Source: Synechococcus sp. CC9902 (GTDB lineage: Bacteria; Cyanobacteriota; Cyanobacteriia; PCC-6307; Cyanobiaceae). From it: a stretch of DNA of 64,000 bases. The notes beneath the pieces are model-generated. The model made no database searches. It had not been told where the DNA came from and worked only from the letters and a program-made list of their open reading frames with translations. Positions 17,022 to 25,481 of this stretch are shown piece by piece (within the stretch, counting starts at the first letter, position 1; each line of letters opens with the position of its first letter). Made by a program: the position numbers and the translations under genes. The stretch lies in the NCBI RefSeq assembly GCF_000012505.1, contig NC_007513.1, forward strand, positions 186,001 through 250,000, read 5' to 3'.

Positions 17022-17767
17022 CGCTTAGGTGCCAGCTCCACCCGTGACAACAGTGCCTGAAGAAGACACCAAGCCCGGTGGTCGTACATCTGGATGAAGT
17101 CTCCGAAGCTTTGGGCTGCACTGGCATCGGCACCATCCGAAATCACCCGCAGCACGAGCCATGGCATGCCCTCCTGTTCCGCCACCTGTGCAACGGCAGC
17201 ACCTTCCATTTCCACGGCCTTGAGTCCAGGTAGCGCCTCGCGCAGGGCATCCAGCACGTCGGCATCGCCGATGAAGCGGTCCCCCGTCGCGATCAGTCCG
17301 GTGCTTGGCAGTCCAAATCCGTCGAGTTCTCCCTCTTGAGCAGCCTGGGCCAAGGCTGTGGAGGCCCATCTCAACCAGCTGGTGTCGGGGTTGAGTTGGG
17401 CCCGGTTTAGGGCTGGCAGGGTGAAGCGCGGGAAGAGCGGTCTTGAATCCATATCGTGTTGCACGACGGCATCGGCAAGCACGACATCCCATTGCGTGAG
17501 GGCTGGATCGGCGGCGCCGGCGACGCCCGTAAATAGCAGGAGATCAATGTCAGGCGCAGAACTCAGCAGCCGCGTTGCCGCTCGAGCGGCGCTCACCTTG
17601 CCCCATCCGCTCCAGGCGAGGCTTAGGCGGATGCCCTCTGCCCAAGTCCCGTGATGGATGGTGAGGTCGCCATGCTGTTCACTCTCAAGCAGCTGGAGAT
17701 GGCTCAGGTCAGAGCCGATTTCTTCGGGCATTGCACCCAGAACACCGATATGCAATGCGCGTGCCAT
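17018..17767 (-). CDS. mtnN: MTA/SAH nucleosidase-like phosphorylase
   Basis: 249 aa of the purine nucleoside phosphorylase fold. It opens ALHIGVLGAMPEEIGSDLSHL, as in 5'-methylthioadenosine/S-adenosylhomocysteine nucleosidase; LLLFTGVAGAADP and LKAVEMEGAAVAQVAEQEGMPW carry the ME(M)E purine/ribose-site residues, and VISDGADASAAQSF carries the catalytic aspartate. It splits adenine from MTA and SAH in the methionine salvage and activated-methyl cycles. The start at 17767 (MARALHIG) is preferred to an extended one seven residues upstream. Its stop overlaps the start of the GtrA/deacetylase gene by 4 bp. A futalosine hydrolase or a hopanoid-type nucleosidase is a less likely reading. Confidence 0.82.
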   Translation of the reverse strand: MARALHIGVLGAMPEEIGSDLSHLQLLESEQHGDLTIHHGTWAEGIRLSLAWSGWGKVSAARAATRLLSSAPDIDLLLFTGVAGAADPALTQWDVVLADAVVQHDMDSRPLFPRFTLPALNRAQLNPDTSWLRWASTALAQAAQEGELDGFGLPSTGLIATGDRFIGDADVLDALREALPGLKAVEMEGAAVAQVAEQEGMPWLVLRVISDGADASAAQSFGDFIQMYDHRAWCLLQALLSRVELAPKR

Positions 17768-17821
17768 GGATTTATGAACCTGGCGCAACCGTAACGGCGG
17801 CCCCTTGCCGCCCCCTGCAAG

Positions 17822-18289
17822 ATGAGCCCAATTGATCAGTGTGTTGTGAACGCGGGCGAGTCAGTGAGGAGCGTTGCCCAAGTGCGGGCCGTTGCCTCCA
17901 CGGTCAACTTGGTGCGTGAACAGTTCCCAGCAGCGAAGCCGAATCTGCGGCCTTGGCGGGACGACGCCCAGACCCGTCAGTGGGATGAACCCGAATCGCT
18001 CGACCTCTCGTTTCATTTCCCTGGTTGGAGTCCGCGCCTTCAGTGCCGAAGCCTGCTTTTACAACTTCGTTTTCAGAACCATGAAGGCGATGAGGTTCAG
18101 AAATTACTCGGTGTGTTGATTCGCGGGATGACCTACGACGGTGAGCGCTGGCGATTAGCCACGGTGGGGGACTGGATCCCAGAGGGCTCCCACGTACCCC
18201 AAGCGGAGCAGGCAGCACAACTGCGTCAGATGTGTCGCGATCTGTTCCTTTTGTTCGATTTAAAGGTTCATCAACGCGAAGACCCGTAA
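17822..18289 (+). CDS. Hypothetical protein (155 aa)
   Basis: Not recognised. A soluble basic/acidic mixed protein with a Trp- and Phe-containing core (LSFHFPGWSPRLQCRSLLLQL and GMTYDGERWRLATVGDWIPEG) and a helical C terminus. The reading frame is well formed with codon use like its neighbours, and the gene sits 74 bp upstream of heme oxygenase on the same strand, so the two may be cotranscribed. No catalytic motif is visible. Confidence 0.7.
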   Translation: MSPIDQCVVNAGESVRSVAQVRAVASTVNLVREQFPAAKPNLRPWRDDAQTRQWDEPESLDLSFHFPGWSPRLQCRSLLLQLRFQNHEGDEVQKLLGVLIRGMTYDGERWRLATVGDWIPEGSHVPQAEQAAQLRQMCRDLFLLFDLKVHQREDP

Positions 18290-18363
18290 CCCTTCGCAAC
18301 GCTCGTGACTACAGCGCCAAAACTCCTTATAGGGTCTTGGAATTGGTGATCTCGATAGCATTC

Positions 18364-19077
18364 ATGTCCGTCGCACTTGCTGCTCAGCTCAGGGAAGGCA
18401 CGAAAAAGGCCCACACGATGGCCGAAAACACCGGTTTTGTGAGCTGCTTCCTCAAGGGTGTTGTTGATAAGTCCAGCTACCGCAAACTCGTTGCCGATCT
18501 CTATTTCGTCTATGAGGCGATGGAAGAAGAGATCGACAAGCTCGCAGAGCATCCAGTCGTTGGTCCTGTGGGGAAGAAAGAGCTGAATCGAGTTGAATCC
18601 CTCTCGCAAGACCTTGCCTATTACTTCGGAGAGAATTGGAAGGAAGAAATCCAGCCATCGCCATCTGCTGCACTGTATGTGGAGCGGATTCATGCCCTTG
18701 CGAAAGAGTCTCCTGAATTATTGGTTGGGCACCATTACACCCGCTATATGGGAGATCTTTCCGGTGGTCAGATTCTGAAAAATATTGCTCAGAAAGCAAT
18801 GAATATGGATGGAGACGATGGTCTTCGTTTTTATATTTTCGACGATATTGCTGATGAGAAAGGGTTTAAAACGATGTATCGCTCCACGATGGATGAGCTA
18901 CCCATCGACCAAGCGATGGCTGATCGGATCGTTGAGGAAGCCAACAACGCTTTCCACCTCAACATGAAAATGTTCCAGGAACTTGAAGGCAACCTGGTTG
19001 CAGCAATTGGCAAGGTGCTGTTTGGTTTCCTGACCCGTCGTCAGCGGACAGGTAGTACTGAGGCTGCCACTGCTTGA
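18364..19077 (+). CDS. ho1: Heme oxygenase (biliverdin-forming)
   Basis: 237 aa, the usual size for cyanobacterial HO1. It opens heme to biliverdin IX-alpha with ferredoxin as electron donor, the first step to phycobilins. The N-terminal segment LREGTKKAHTMAENTGFV holds the proximal heme-iron histidine (His17), and YMGDLSGGQILKNIAQ is the glycine-rich distal helix. The start at ATG 18364 is chosen because residues before it in the open frame are unrelated to the family and overlap the upstream gene. Its stop codon lies in a perfect 15-bp tandem duplication that reaches the start of the next gene. Confidence 0.96.
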   Translation: MSVALAAQLREGTKKAHTMAENTGFVSCFLKGVVDKSSYRKLVADLYFVYEAMEEEIDKLAEHPVVGPVGKKELNRVESLSQDLAYYFGENWKEEIQPSPSAALYVERIHALAKESPELLVGHHYTRYMGDLSGGQILKNIAQKAMNMDGDDGLRFYIFDDIADEKGFKTMYRSTMDELPIDQAMADRIVEEANNAFHLNMKMFQELEGNLVAAIGKVLFGFLTRRQRTGSTEAATA

Positions 19078-19097
19078 TCTGTCACTGCTTGATCTGT
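19068..19097 (+). repeat. Perfect 15-bp tandem duplication at the ho1 stop
   Basis: The unit CACTGCTTGATCTGT is present twice head to tail. The first copy holds the ho1 stop (TGA); the second ends inside the GTG start of the following glycosyltransferase. It looks like a recent slippage or junction event that set the ho1-GT spacing. Confidence 0.9.
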
Positions 19098-20160
19098 GGT
19101 CACAACGCTGATTCGCTTTCTGGTTCCTGGCACCAGCAATAGGTTCCGATGTGGCGGACTCAGCGTTGAGTTGCAAACAGCTCGTCTTGTATCCGGCCTC
19201 TGTGCAACTGAAGTTGTCACGTATCGGCAGCGCCAGTTGGATTCTCCCTTTTTAGACGACTGTCTAAAAGCTGAGAAGCCGGATCCAGGTGTTCTTTGGA
19301 TTGTGAGTTGGGGCTTCGATGTCCCGGGTTTAATTCGACGACTGAGAGGACATCGTGTCGCTTATCACGCCCACAGCAGTGGGTATGGATTCTCTCTTCC
19401 GCCAAATGTTCCGGTTTTGGCAGTCAGCAGAAACACGCTGGGTTATTGGGGAGCACGGGCCCCTCGAAATTCGCTCCATTTGCTTCCTAATGCCCTGGAT
19501 GAGGCTTGGTTGAAGCGTGGAGCTCGTGGGAGTACTGAGCTGCGCCCCATAGACGTTTTGGTGCAAGCACGGAAGTGCAGCCCATATGTGCTGAATCAGT
19601 TGGTTCCAGCGTTACGCAGTTCAGGTTTGATTGTTGAAGTTCAGACTGGATGGGTAGAGGATTTAGTTGATCTTTTTAATCAATCAACTGTTTATATCTA
19701 CGATTCGGCTGAGTATTGGAGAAGCCGTGGCGTGTCGGAGGGTTTTGGTCTGCCGCCGCTTGAAGCCTTAGCCAGTGGCTGTGTGGTGTTCTCGAGTTTT
19801 AATCATGCTCTTTCAGATTACGCAAATCCGGGATTCACTACACATCAAATCGGTTGCTCAAGCCTTGTCTTTGACCAACAACGCATTATTTCTGCGGTGA
19901 ATGCGCCTCAACAATGGTCTGCAGATCCATTTGCGATTGATCGGCTGTTGGATGATTGTTCTGAAAAAATTCTGATATCACGTTGGAAGACTTCACTGAC
20001 CAATCTGGATGCTTTGAATGCATTGCAAATGGACGGCCATCCTTATCTCAAAACTATTCCTGGCTGGCGCTTACGTCTTCGTGATTGGTTGGGAAGAGTA
20101 GCAACAGTGGTCAATCGGTTGCCTGTCTGGCCTGCGTCATCAAAGCGAAAGGGGGCTTAA
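19096..20160 (+). CDS. GT4-like glycosyltransferase
   Basis: 354 aa, probably a GT-B-fold transferase. The C-terminal half shows the family pattern RGVSEGFGLPPLEALASGCV, in which the E(x7)E-type motif contacts the nucleotide sugar, preceded by QSTVYIYDSAEYW. The N-terminal acceptor domain is short and divergent. The probable start is GTG at 19096, directly inside a 15-bp tandem repeat; the spacing to ho1 is only 18 bp. AT content rises from here into the next gene. It is likely in a surface-polysaccharide pathway, since an exporter and more glycosyltransferases follow. Confidence 0.8.
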   Translation: MVTTLIRFLVPGTSNRFRCGGLSVELQTARLVSGLCATEVVTYRQRQLDSPFLDDCLKAEKPDPGVLWIVSWGFDVPGLIRRLRGHRVAYHAHSSGYGFSLPPNVPVLAVSRNTLGYWGARAPRNSLHLLPNALDEAWLKRGARGSTELRPIDVLVQARKCSPYVLNQLVPALRSSGLIVEVQTGWVEDLVDLFNQSTVYIYDSAEYWRSRGVSEGFGLPPLEALASGCVVFSSFNHALSDYANPGFTTHQIGCSSLVFDQQRIISAVNAPQQWSADPFAIDRLLDDCSEKILISRWKTSLTNLDALNALQMDGHPYLKTIPGWRLRLRDWLGRVATVVNRLPVWPASSKRKGA

Positions 20161-20191
20161 GACCTTATGGTCAGGGTGCTGTTCAAATCTG

Positions 20192-22039
20192 GTGCAAATG
20201 AATCGCCGGGTGCAGCAATTTTCATTAAAAAGTCAGACTTGGACTGAACTTTCCGCTCTTCTTGGAAAGCTTCCAAGACGTCGGAAGCGTCTGCTTGGAC
20301 TTGTTCTTCTGGCTTCGTTTTTTCAGGGCATTTTAGATATTCTCCTGATTGCCTTTTTGGCACGTTTTGTTGGTTTATTTTCTGGCGCAAAGCTCGACGA
20401 TCGATTACCAGGTGTTTTGGTTTTTGGAGGTGGATTACTAGATCAGGCGGGATGGCTTTTGGCTCTCTTAATCGCATCATTTTGGCTGACATCAGGACTT
20501 CGTTTTGCAGTCGCTTATATGCAAAGTATGTTGAGTGCGGAAATATGGAATGATCTGGTTAATCAGGTTTATATGAACGTTTTGAGGCAGAGGTATGAGT
20601 TTTTTGTGCAAAATAAAACAGCCAATTTGTCTGAGCAATTTAATAGAATTCTAAATAGTGTTTCGACAAAAGTTGTTAGTCCGTTGATTGCAATTTCTGG
20701 CAATGCTTTGTCAGTGTCTTCGTTGATGATAGGTGTTGTTTTTGTTCTTGGTTGGAGCGCCTTTTTTATCTTCAGCCTGATGTTGTTGGCCTATGCATCG
20801 GCTTCGCTTCTGATTACTCCATACTTGCGTTTAGCGACAAAGCAGCGTGTTCGCTATGGTCGCCGAATCAATTTATTGCTGATGGAGTCATTGCGATCAA
20901 TTCGTGATGTTCAGCTTTATTCTGTAGATCAATATTTTATATCTCGTTTTTCCAGTGATGGTGTTATTGCTAAGCGATACGATCGTTTAACTCGGTTGCT
21001 GCCAGATGTCCCGAGATTTGTCATTGAGCCTGCAGGAATTACCATCCTATTCATGATCGGTTTGGCGCCAGCAGTTCTTGGCGGAGATGCTTCGGATGTT
21101 AGAAATGCGATCCCATCTTTATTCGCAATCATGTTCACTCTGCTGAAGGTATCAGGGCCTTTGCAAAATACTTTCAGGAGTTTAAATCGTCTTAGAGGGG
21201 GGCTTCCAGAGATCAAAGATGCTTTGGAGTTGCTTGAGCTTCAGTCAGAGCGGATGGTGTTGACGTCCCCTGGTGTGCCAACAACCGATGGTGTAATGCC
21301 GAGGCGTTTAATTCAACTTAAAGATGTAAGTTTTTCGTATCAAGGCAGTGATAAAAAAGTTGTTAATGGAGTCAATTTATCGATTCCCGTCGGATCAAGA
21401 ATTGCACTGGTTGGTCGTACTGGAAGTGGCAAAACAAGCTTGGCCCATCTTCTCTTGGGACTATTGCAGCCAACATCCGGAGAGCTTGTATTGGATGGGA
21501 TCCCAGTCAACAGTCTTGATTTGCCAGCTTGGCAAGCGAATTGCGCATTAGTTCCACAAGATATCCGATTACTTGATGGCAGTATCCGCGATAACGTTGC
21601 ATTTGGTGTAAACCCTTCTCAAATCAACGATGATGATGTTTGGGCTGCACTGGCAATTGCTCAATTTGACGAAGTTGTTGCCCAGATGAATTATGGCCTT
21701 TACACCATGATTGGTGAAAATGGAATCAAGCTTTCTGGAGGCCAGCGCCAGCGCTTGTCCCTTGCAAGATCCTTTTATCGCGGCGCCAAGGTTCTAGTCC
21801 TGGATGAAGCAACCAGTGCCCTCGATAACAAAACTGAATACGATCTAATGCAAGGACTTGATCTTGTTGGTCGTCGTTGCACGACAGTTGTGATCGCACA
21901 CCGTTTAAGCACCGTTAGAAAATGCGATCGCATTTATGAAATTAGTGACGGCCAAGTTATTGCCTCTGGAAACTTCGATGAGCTCTACGCTGGCTCATCA
22001 TCCTTCCGTGAGATGAATTTGCTTGGGGAAAGTCATTAA
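20192..22039 (+). CDS. ABC exporter, MsbA/lipid-flippase-like half transporter
   Basis: 615 aa with an N-terminal six-helix membrane domain (residues ~30-330) and a C-terminal ATPase domain. Walker A is LVGRTGSGKTSLAHLLLG, the signature is KLSGGQRQRLSLARSF, Walker B is VLVLDEATSALD and the switch histidine is in VVIAHRLSTV. This arrangement is type IV exporter, the group of MsbA and PglK. Neighbouring glycosyltransferases suggest it flips a lipid-linked glycan, though a lipid or peptide cargo is possible. Two starts are available 6 bp apart (GTG 20192, ATG 20198). The gene is noticeably AT-rich relative to ho1 and to the genes after 22 kb. Confidence 0.88.
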   Translation: MQMNRRVQQFSLKSQTWTELSALLGKLPRRRKRLLGLVLLASFFQGILDILLIAFLARFVGLFSGAKLDDRLPGVLVFGGGLLDQAGWLLALLIASFWLTSGLRFAVAYMQSMLSAEIWNDLVNQVYMNVLRQRYEFFVQNKTANLSEQFNRILNSVSTKVVSPLIAISGNALSVSSLMIGVVFVLGWSAFFIFSLMLLAYASASLLITPYLRLATKQRVRYGRRINLLLMESLRSIRDVQLYSVDQYFISRFSSDGVIAKRYDRLTRLLPDVPRFVIEPAGITILFMIGLAPAVLGGDASDVRNAIPSLFAIMFTLLKVSGPLQNTFRSLNRLRGGLPEIKDALELLELQSERMVLTSPGVPTTDGVMPRRLIQLKDVSFSYQGSDKKVVNGVNLSIPVGSRIALVGRTGSGKTSLAHLLLGLLQPTSGELVLDGIPVNSLDLPAWQANCALVPQDIRLLDGSIRDNVAFGVNPSQINDDDVWAALAIAQFDEVVAQMNYGLYTMIGENGIKLSGGQRQRLSLARSFYRGAKVLVLDEATSALDNKTEYDLMQGLDLVGRRCTTVVIAHRLSTVRKCDRIYEISDGQVIASGNFDELYAGSSSFREMNLLGESH

Positions 22040-22047
22040 TCCCCGCT

Positions 22048-24312
22048 GTGGCAGACATCATTCTTTTGTCGACTGCCGATTGGGACCATCCCCTCTGGAC
22101 CAATAAGCAGCACACTGCTTTGGCGCTGGCAGAGCTGGGTCATCGCGTCCTCTATGTGGAGTCCCTCGGTTTGCGTGCGCCTCGGGCAGGCGGACGTGAT
22201 GCCCGTCGGATTCTGCGTCGCTTGTGCCGGATGGTCCGTTTGCCACGTCAAGTGGCTCCACGGGTTTGGGTATGGTCTCCGCCGGCTTTGCCTGGTGGGC
22301 AGTCCGGTTGGCCTCTAGCCCTGAATCGACGCCTGATTCAGCGTGGTTTAGAGCAGATGGCCTGGTGGCTGGATTTCAAACACTGGATTTTGTGGACCTA
22401 CAACCCTCTGACGGCGCTGTATTTGGATCTGCACAGTCACCCAATCAGTGTTTATCACTGCGTTGATCGCATCCAAGAACAGCCGGGGATGCCAACGGAA
22501 AGGATCGATGCTTGGGAAGAACGCCTGTGTCGCGCCGCGCAGGTGGTCTTCACCACCTCACCGGATTTGCAGGCCAACCACTGCCGTTGGAACCATCACA
22601 CCTATTTTCACGGCAATGTTGCTGATTTTCAGCACTTCAATCGTGCTTTGCATCAGCCCTCGCTTGCGTGTCCCAAGCCATTAACTCTCATATCTCGACC
22701 GAGGTTGTTGTTTACAGGGGCGATCGATGCCTACAAGCTCGATTTGCCCATGACGGTCTCATTGGCAAGAACCAACCCCAATTGGTCGTTTGTGTTCGTT
22801 GGCCCCGTGGGTGAAGCCGACCCGAGCACGGAATTGGCTGCCTTGAGGGCGTGCCCCAATGTGTTTGTCGTCGGTTCTCAGCCTTATCAGGATCTACCGG
22901 CTTGGGCGGCCCATTCCGATCTTGCGTTGCTGCCTCTCCAGCAAAACGGGTACACGCGTCACATGTTCCCGATGAAGTTCTTCGAATATCTGGCCGCAGG
23001 GCTGCCTGTGGTGGGAACGGCGATCCCAGCGTTGAAAATCCATTCGGATGTGGCGTGGCTCTGCGAACCGGATCCTGTCGCCTTTGCGTCTGCGATTGAT
23101 CGTGCACTTCAGGGGCAGGGGCCGGCTTTGAATGAGCGTCTGGCGCGGGCACAGGCCCATACCTACGCCACTCGTACTAAATCCATGCTGACTGTGCTGC
23201 GTCGCGTCGGCGTGTTGGCTGAGGCTGAACAGGGCAATCCTCAACGTTTTCGTTTGCATCGTTCGCGTTGGAATCGCGGCAAAACTTGGCTGGTGTCACC
23301 ACTGCTGAAGTGGGTTGGCTTGATGGCCGATCAACTGGTGAGCGCTGGATGTGGCAGGAGTTTCACTCGGTTGTTTTGTTTTTTGCAGAGCCGCGGTTGG
23401 CTTGCACCCGATCTTCAGAGTCGCCTGGCGTTTCTGCTGGTGCAGAACGGTGACTATCCCCAAGCACTCGCTGTTCTGGAGCAGCTCTGGAGGGTGCATG
23501 GTCGCGTGGATGCGATTAAGCGTTTGTTGTTCCGCCGAGGCTCTCGTCCCCAAGATCGCTACGAGGCCTTGCAGATGTTTGCGGTGTTTGCCACCAGTAA
23601 GCATCTTCCCGAGCATTTCACTGGGTATTGCTGGATTGTTTTTGCTCATCGCAGTGCTGATCTCGAGGATGCAGTCTTGATGCGTCAGGCCTTGGTGGGT
23701 GTGGTGGCCTTGGCGGAGCGGTTGGAAGCGGATCCAGACACGGTGGTGTGCCTTCGGGACAACCGCCGCAATCGACTCAAAATGCTGGTGTCTTGTTATG
23801 CAACCCTGCTGCGTCTCCAGTTGGCCCTCGGTGACGCGACTGCTCTTAAAGCCGTTGGTCGTGCCGGGCTGGCGTTGATGCAGCGTCTTGATCCAGCGGC
23901 TATCGATCCGAACACCTCATACCGCTTGACGCGCAACAGTTTGCGGGTGCTCAGTATTGCGGCATTGGAGGCGGTTGAGTCCAAAGATTCCGCTTTGCTC
24001 GATGCAGTTGCCGATGCGATGGCGGTGCAGCACCGGCACATTCATCAGCCCTGCTTCGATCACCAGGCTGCTCAAGAAGATCATCGGGGTTTTTCCTCCT
24101 TGATGCTCGATGCGGCACATTCGATGGTTCCCACCCTGAGGACGGGTCTTGATGCCAGCGGTTGCGATGCTTTGGAGAGATTGCTGGTGCTGGTGATCAA
24201 GAGCGAACGCGACCTGGACGATCCGCAGCGTCAGCTCCGCGCTTTGGCGAAGTCCAAGGCACTTTTTGCTTCGTTCTGGTCCGGATCGCCTCCGTACTCA
24301 CCATGGTCGTGA
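22048..24312 (+). CDS. Glycosyltransferase with C-terminal alpha-helical extension
   Basis: 754 aa, roughly twice the usual GT-B length. Residues 1-400 are a glycosyltransferase of the family seen in capsule and exopolysaccharide clusters: DWDHPLWTNKQHTALALAEL near the start, VYHCVDRIQEQPG, LLFTGAIDAYKLDL and FPMKFFEYLAAGLPVVGTAI (donor-site block). Residues 405-754 are a run of amphipathic helices (LVQNGDYPQALAVLEQLWRV among them) that resemble TPR-like repeats without a clear consensus. The start is GTG at 22048, 8 bp after the ABC exporter stop, so it is probably in the same transcript. The extension could bind partner enzymes; that is inference. Confidence 0.8.
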   Translation: MADIILLSTADWDHPLWTNKQHTALALAELGHRVLYVESLGLRAPRAGGRDARRILRRLCRMVRLPRQVAPRVWVWSPPALPGGQSGWPLALNRRLIQRGLEQMAWWLDFKHWILWTYNPLTALYLDLHSHPISVYHCVDRIQEQPGMPTERIDAWEERLCRAAQVVFTTSPDLQANHCRWNHHTYFHGNVADFQHFNRALHQPSLACPKPLTLISRPRLLFTGAIDAYKLDLPMTVSLARTNPNWSFVFVGPVGEADPSTELAALRACPNVFVVGSQPYQDLPAWAAHSDLALLPLQQNGYTRHMFPMKFFEYLAAGLPVVGTAIPALKIHSDVAWLCEPDPVAFASAIDRALQGQGPALNERLARAQAHTYATRTKSMLTVLRRVGVLAEAEQGNPQRFRLHRSRWNRGKTWLVSPLLKWVGLMADQLVSAGCGRSFTRLFCFLQSRGWLAPDLQSRLAFLLVQNGDYPQALAVLEQLWRVHGRVDAIKRLLFRRGSRPQDRYEALQMFAVFATSKHLPEHFTGYCWIVFAHRSADLEDAVLMRQALVGVVALAERLEADPDTVVCLRDNRRNRLKMLVSCYATLLRLQLALGDATALKAVGRAGLALMQRLDPAAIDPNTSYRLTRNSLRVLSIAALEAVESKDSALLDAVADAMAVQHRHIHQPCFDHQAAQEDHRGFSSLMLDAAHSMVPTLRTGLDASGCDALERLLVLVIKSERDLDDPQRQLRALAKSKALFASFWSGSPPYSPWS

Positions 24313-25481
24313 GGCCTGAACTCAGCCGTGGACGTGTGGTGCTCTACATCGACAGCCTCAAGTTGGGTGGAGCTGAACGGGTGACCCTGCGTTTGGCTAG
24401 TTGGTTGCACGCTGCCGGGTGGGAACCGTTGTTGCTCACCCGCAAACCCATCAGTTGGGATTTCTACTCCGTGCCTACTGGGGTCTCCCGTCATGTTGAG
24501 CCGGTAGACCCAGCCTGGATGCGTTGTTTGGGACCGCTGGCTCTTCCGTTTCGTCTGCTGCGTTTACGCGCTTGGATGAAGCATCAGCAGGTATGCCTGG
24601 TGATTGGGATGACCACCATTCCTGCGATCAAGATGCTGTTGGCGCGCAGAGGACTCGGGATGCCCTGTGTGGTTTCTGAGCGCAACTACCCACCGTTGAA
24701 GCCCCTCGGTCTGCCCTGGCGTGTGCTCCGGCGTCTCACTTATCCCTGGGCTGATCTTCATTTGGTGCAGACCGAAGCGGTAGGTCGCTGGTTGCGCCGC
24801 CATCTTGCGGCCGAGCCCCAGTTGTTGCTGCCCAATCCAGTGATCTGGCCGTTGCCGGATGGAGAGCCCCGCCTGGATCCACAGGAGTGGTTGAAGAAAG
24901 CGGGCGTACGTGCCGACGATCCGGTACTGCTGGCGGTTGGGACGAAAGCGCGGCAAAAGGGCTTTGATCGCCTGGTGGATTGGTTCCGGGAATTGGCCCC
25001 ACGGCATCCACGGCTGCAGTTGGTGATCGTTGGGTTGGCTGCTGGTAGCTATCACGGCCGGGATCAGCAGCAGGATTTGCGGCAGCAATTGTCGTTAGAC
25101 CCCTTGTTTCGTAGTCGCCTCCACTTCCCTGGCCAGGTTGGGAATTTGCAGCAGTGGTACGAACGGGCTCAAGTGTTCGTTTTGTCGTCTCGCTACGAGG
25201 GGTTCCCGAATGTGCTGCTGGAGGCCATGGCGAGTGGATGCTGTTGCATCGCAGCGGATTGCCCTCAGGGGCCGGCGGAACTGATCAAGGATGGCCTGAA
25301 TGGTCGATTAATTCCGGAGCAGGCATCGCAGCAGATTTGGGTGGAGGCGATTGATGGGCTTCTACAGACGCCGTTCCAATGCCAACGCTTTGGTAGTGCG
25401 GCACGAGCCGTTCGAGAGCGTTATGAGCCAGGTCAGCTGGCGAGGTCGTTCGTCGATGCGATGGAGACCCTGCGGAGATGA
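24303..25481 (+). CDS. GT4 glycosyltransferase
   Basis: 392 aa. VVLYIDSLKLGGAERVTLRL is the acceptor-side signature of GT4 enzymes, and LSSRYEGFPNVLLEAMASGC is the donor-site EGFPN(x)LEAM motif with both glutamates. ATG 24303 is chosen because it overlaps the preceding gene by only 10 bp and directly starts the conserved fold; the frame is open further upstream but that part shadows the previous gene. It is first of four tightly overlapping genes, pointing to one operon for a glycan backbone or side chain. Confidence 0.88.
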   Translation: MVVRPELSRGRVVLYIDSLKLGGAERVTLRLASWLHAAGWEPLLLTRKPISWDFYSVPTGVSRHVEPVDPAWMRCLGPLALPFRLLRLRAWMKHQQVCLVIGMTTIPAIKMLLARRGLGMPCVVSERNYPPLKPLGLPWRVLRRLTYPWADLHLVQTEAVGRWLRRHLAAEPQLLLPNPVIWPLPDGEPRLDPQEWLKKAGVRADDPVLLAVGTKARQKGFDRLVDWFRELAPRHPRLQLVIVGLAAGSYHGRDQQQDLRQQLSLDPLFRSRLHFPGQVGNLQQWYERAQVFVLSSRYEGFPNVLLEAMASGCCCIAADCPQGPAELIKDGLNGRLIPEQASQQIWVEAIDGLLQTPFQCQRFGSAARAVRERYEPGQLARSFVDAMETLRR

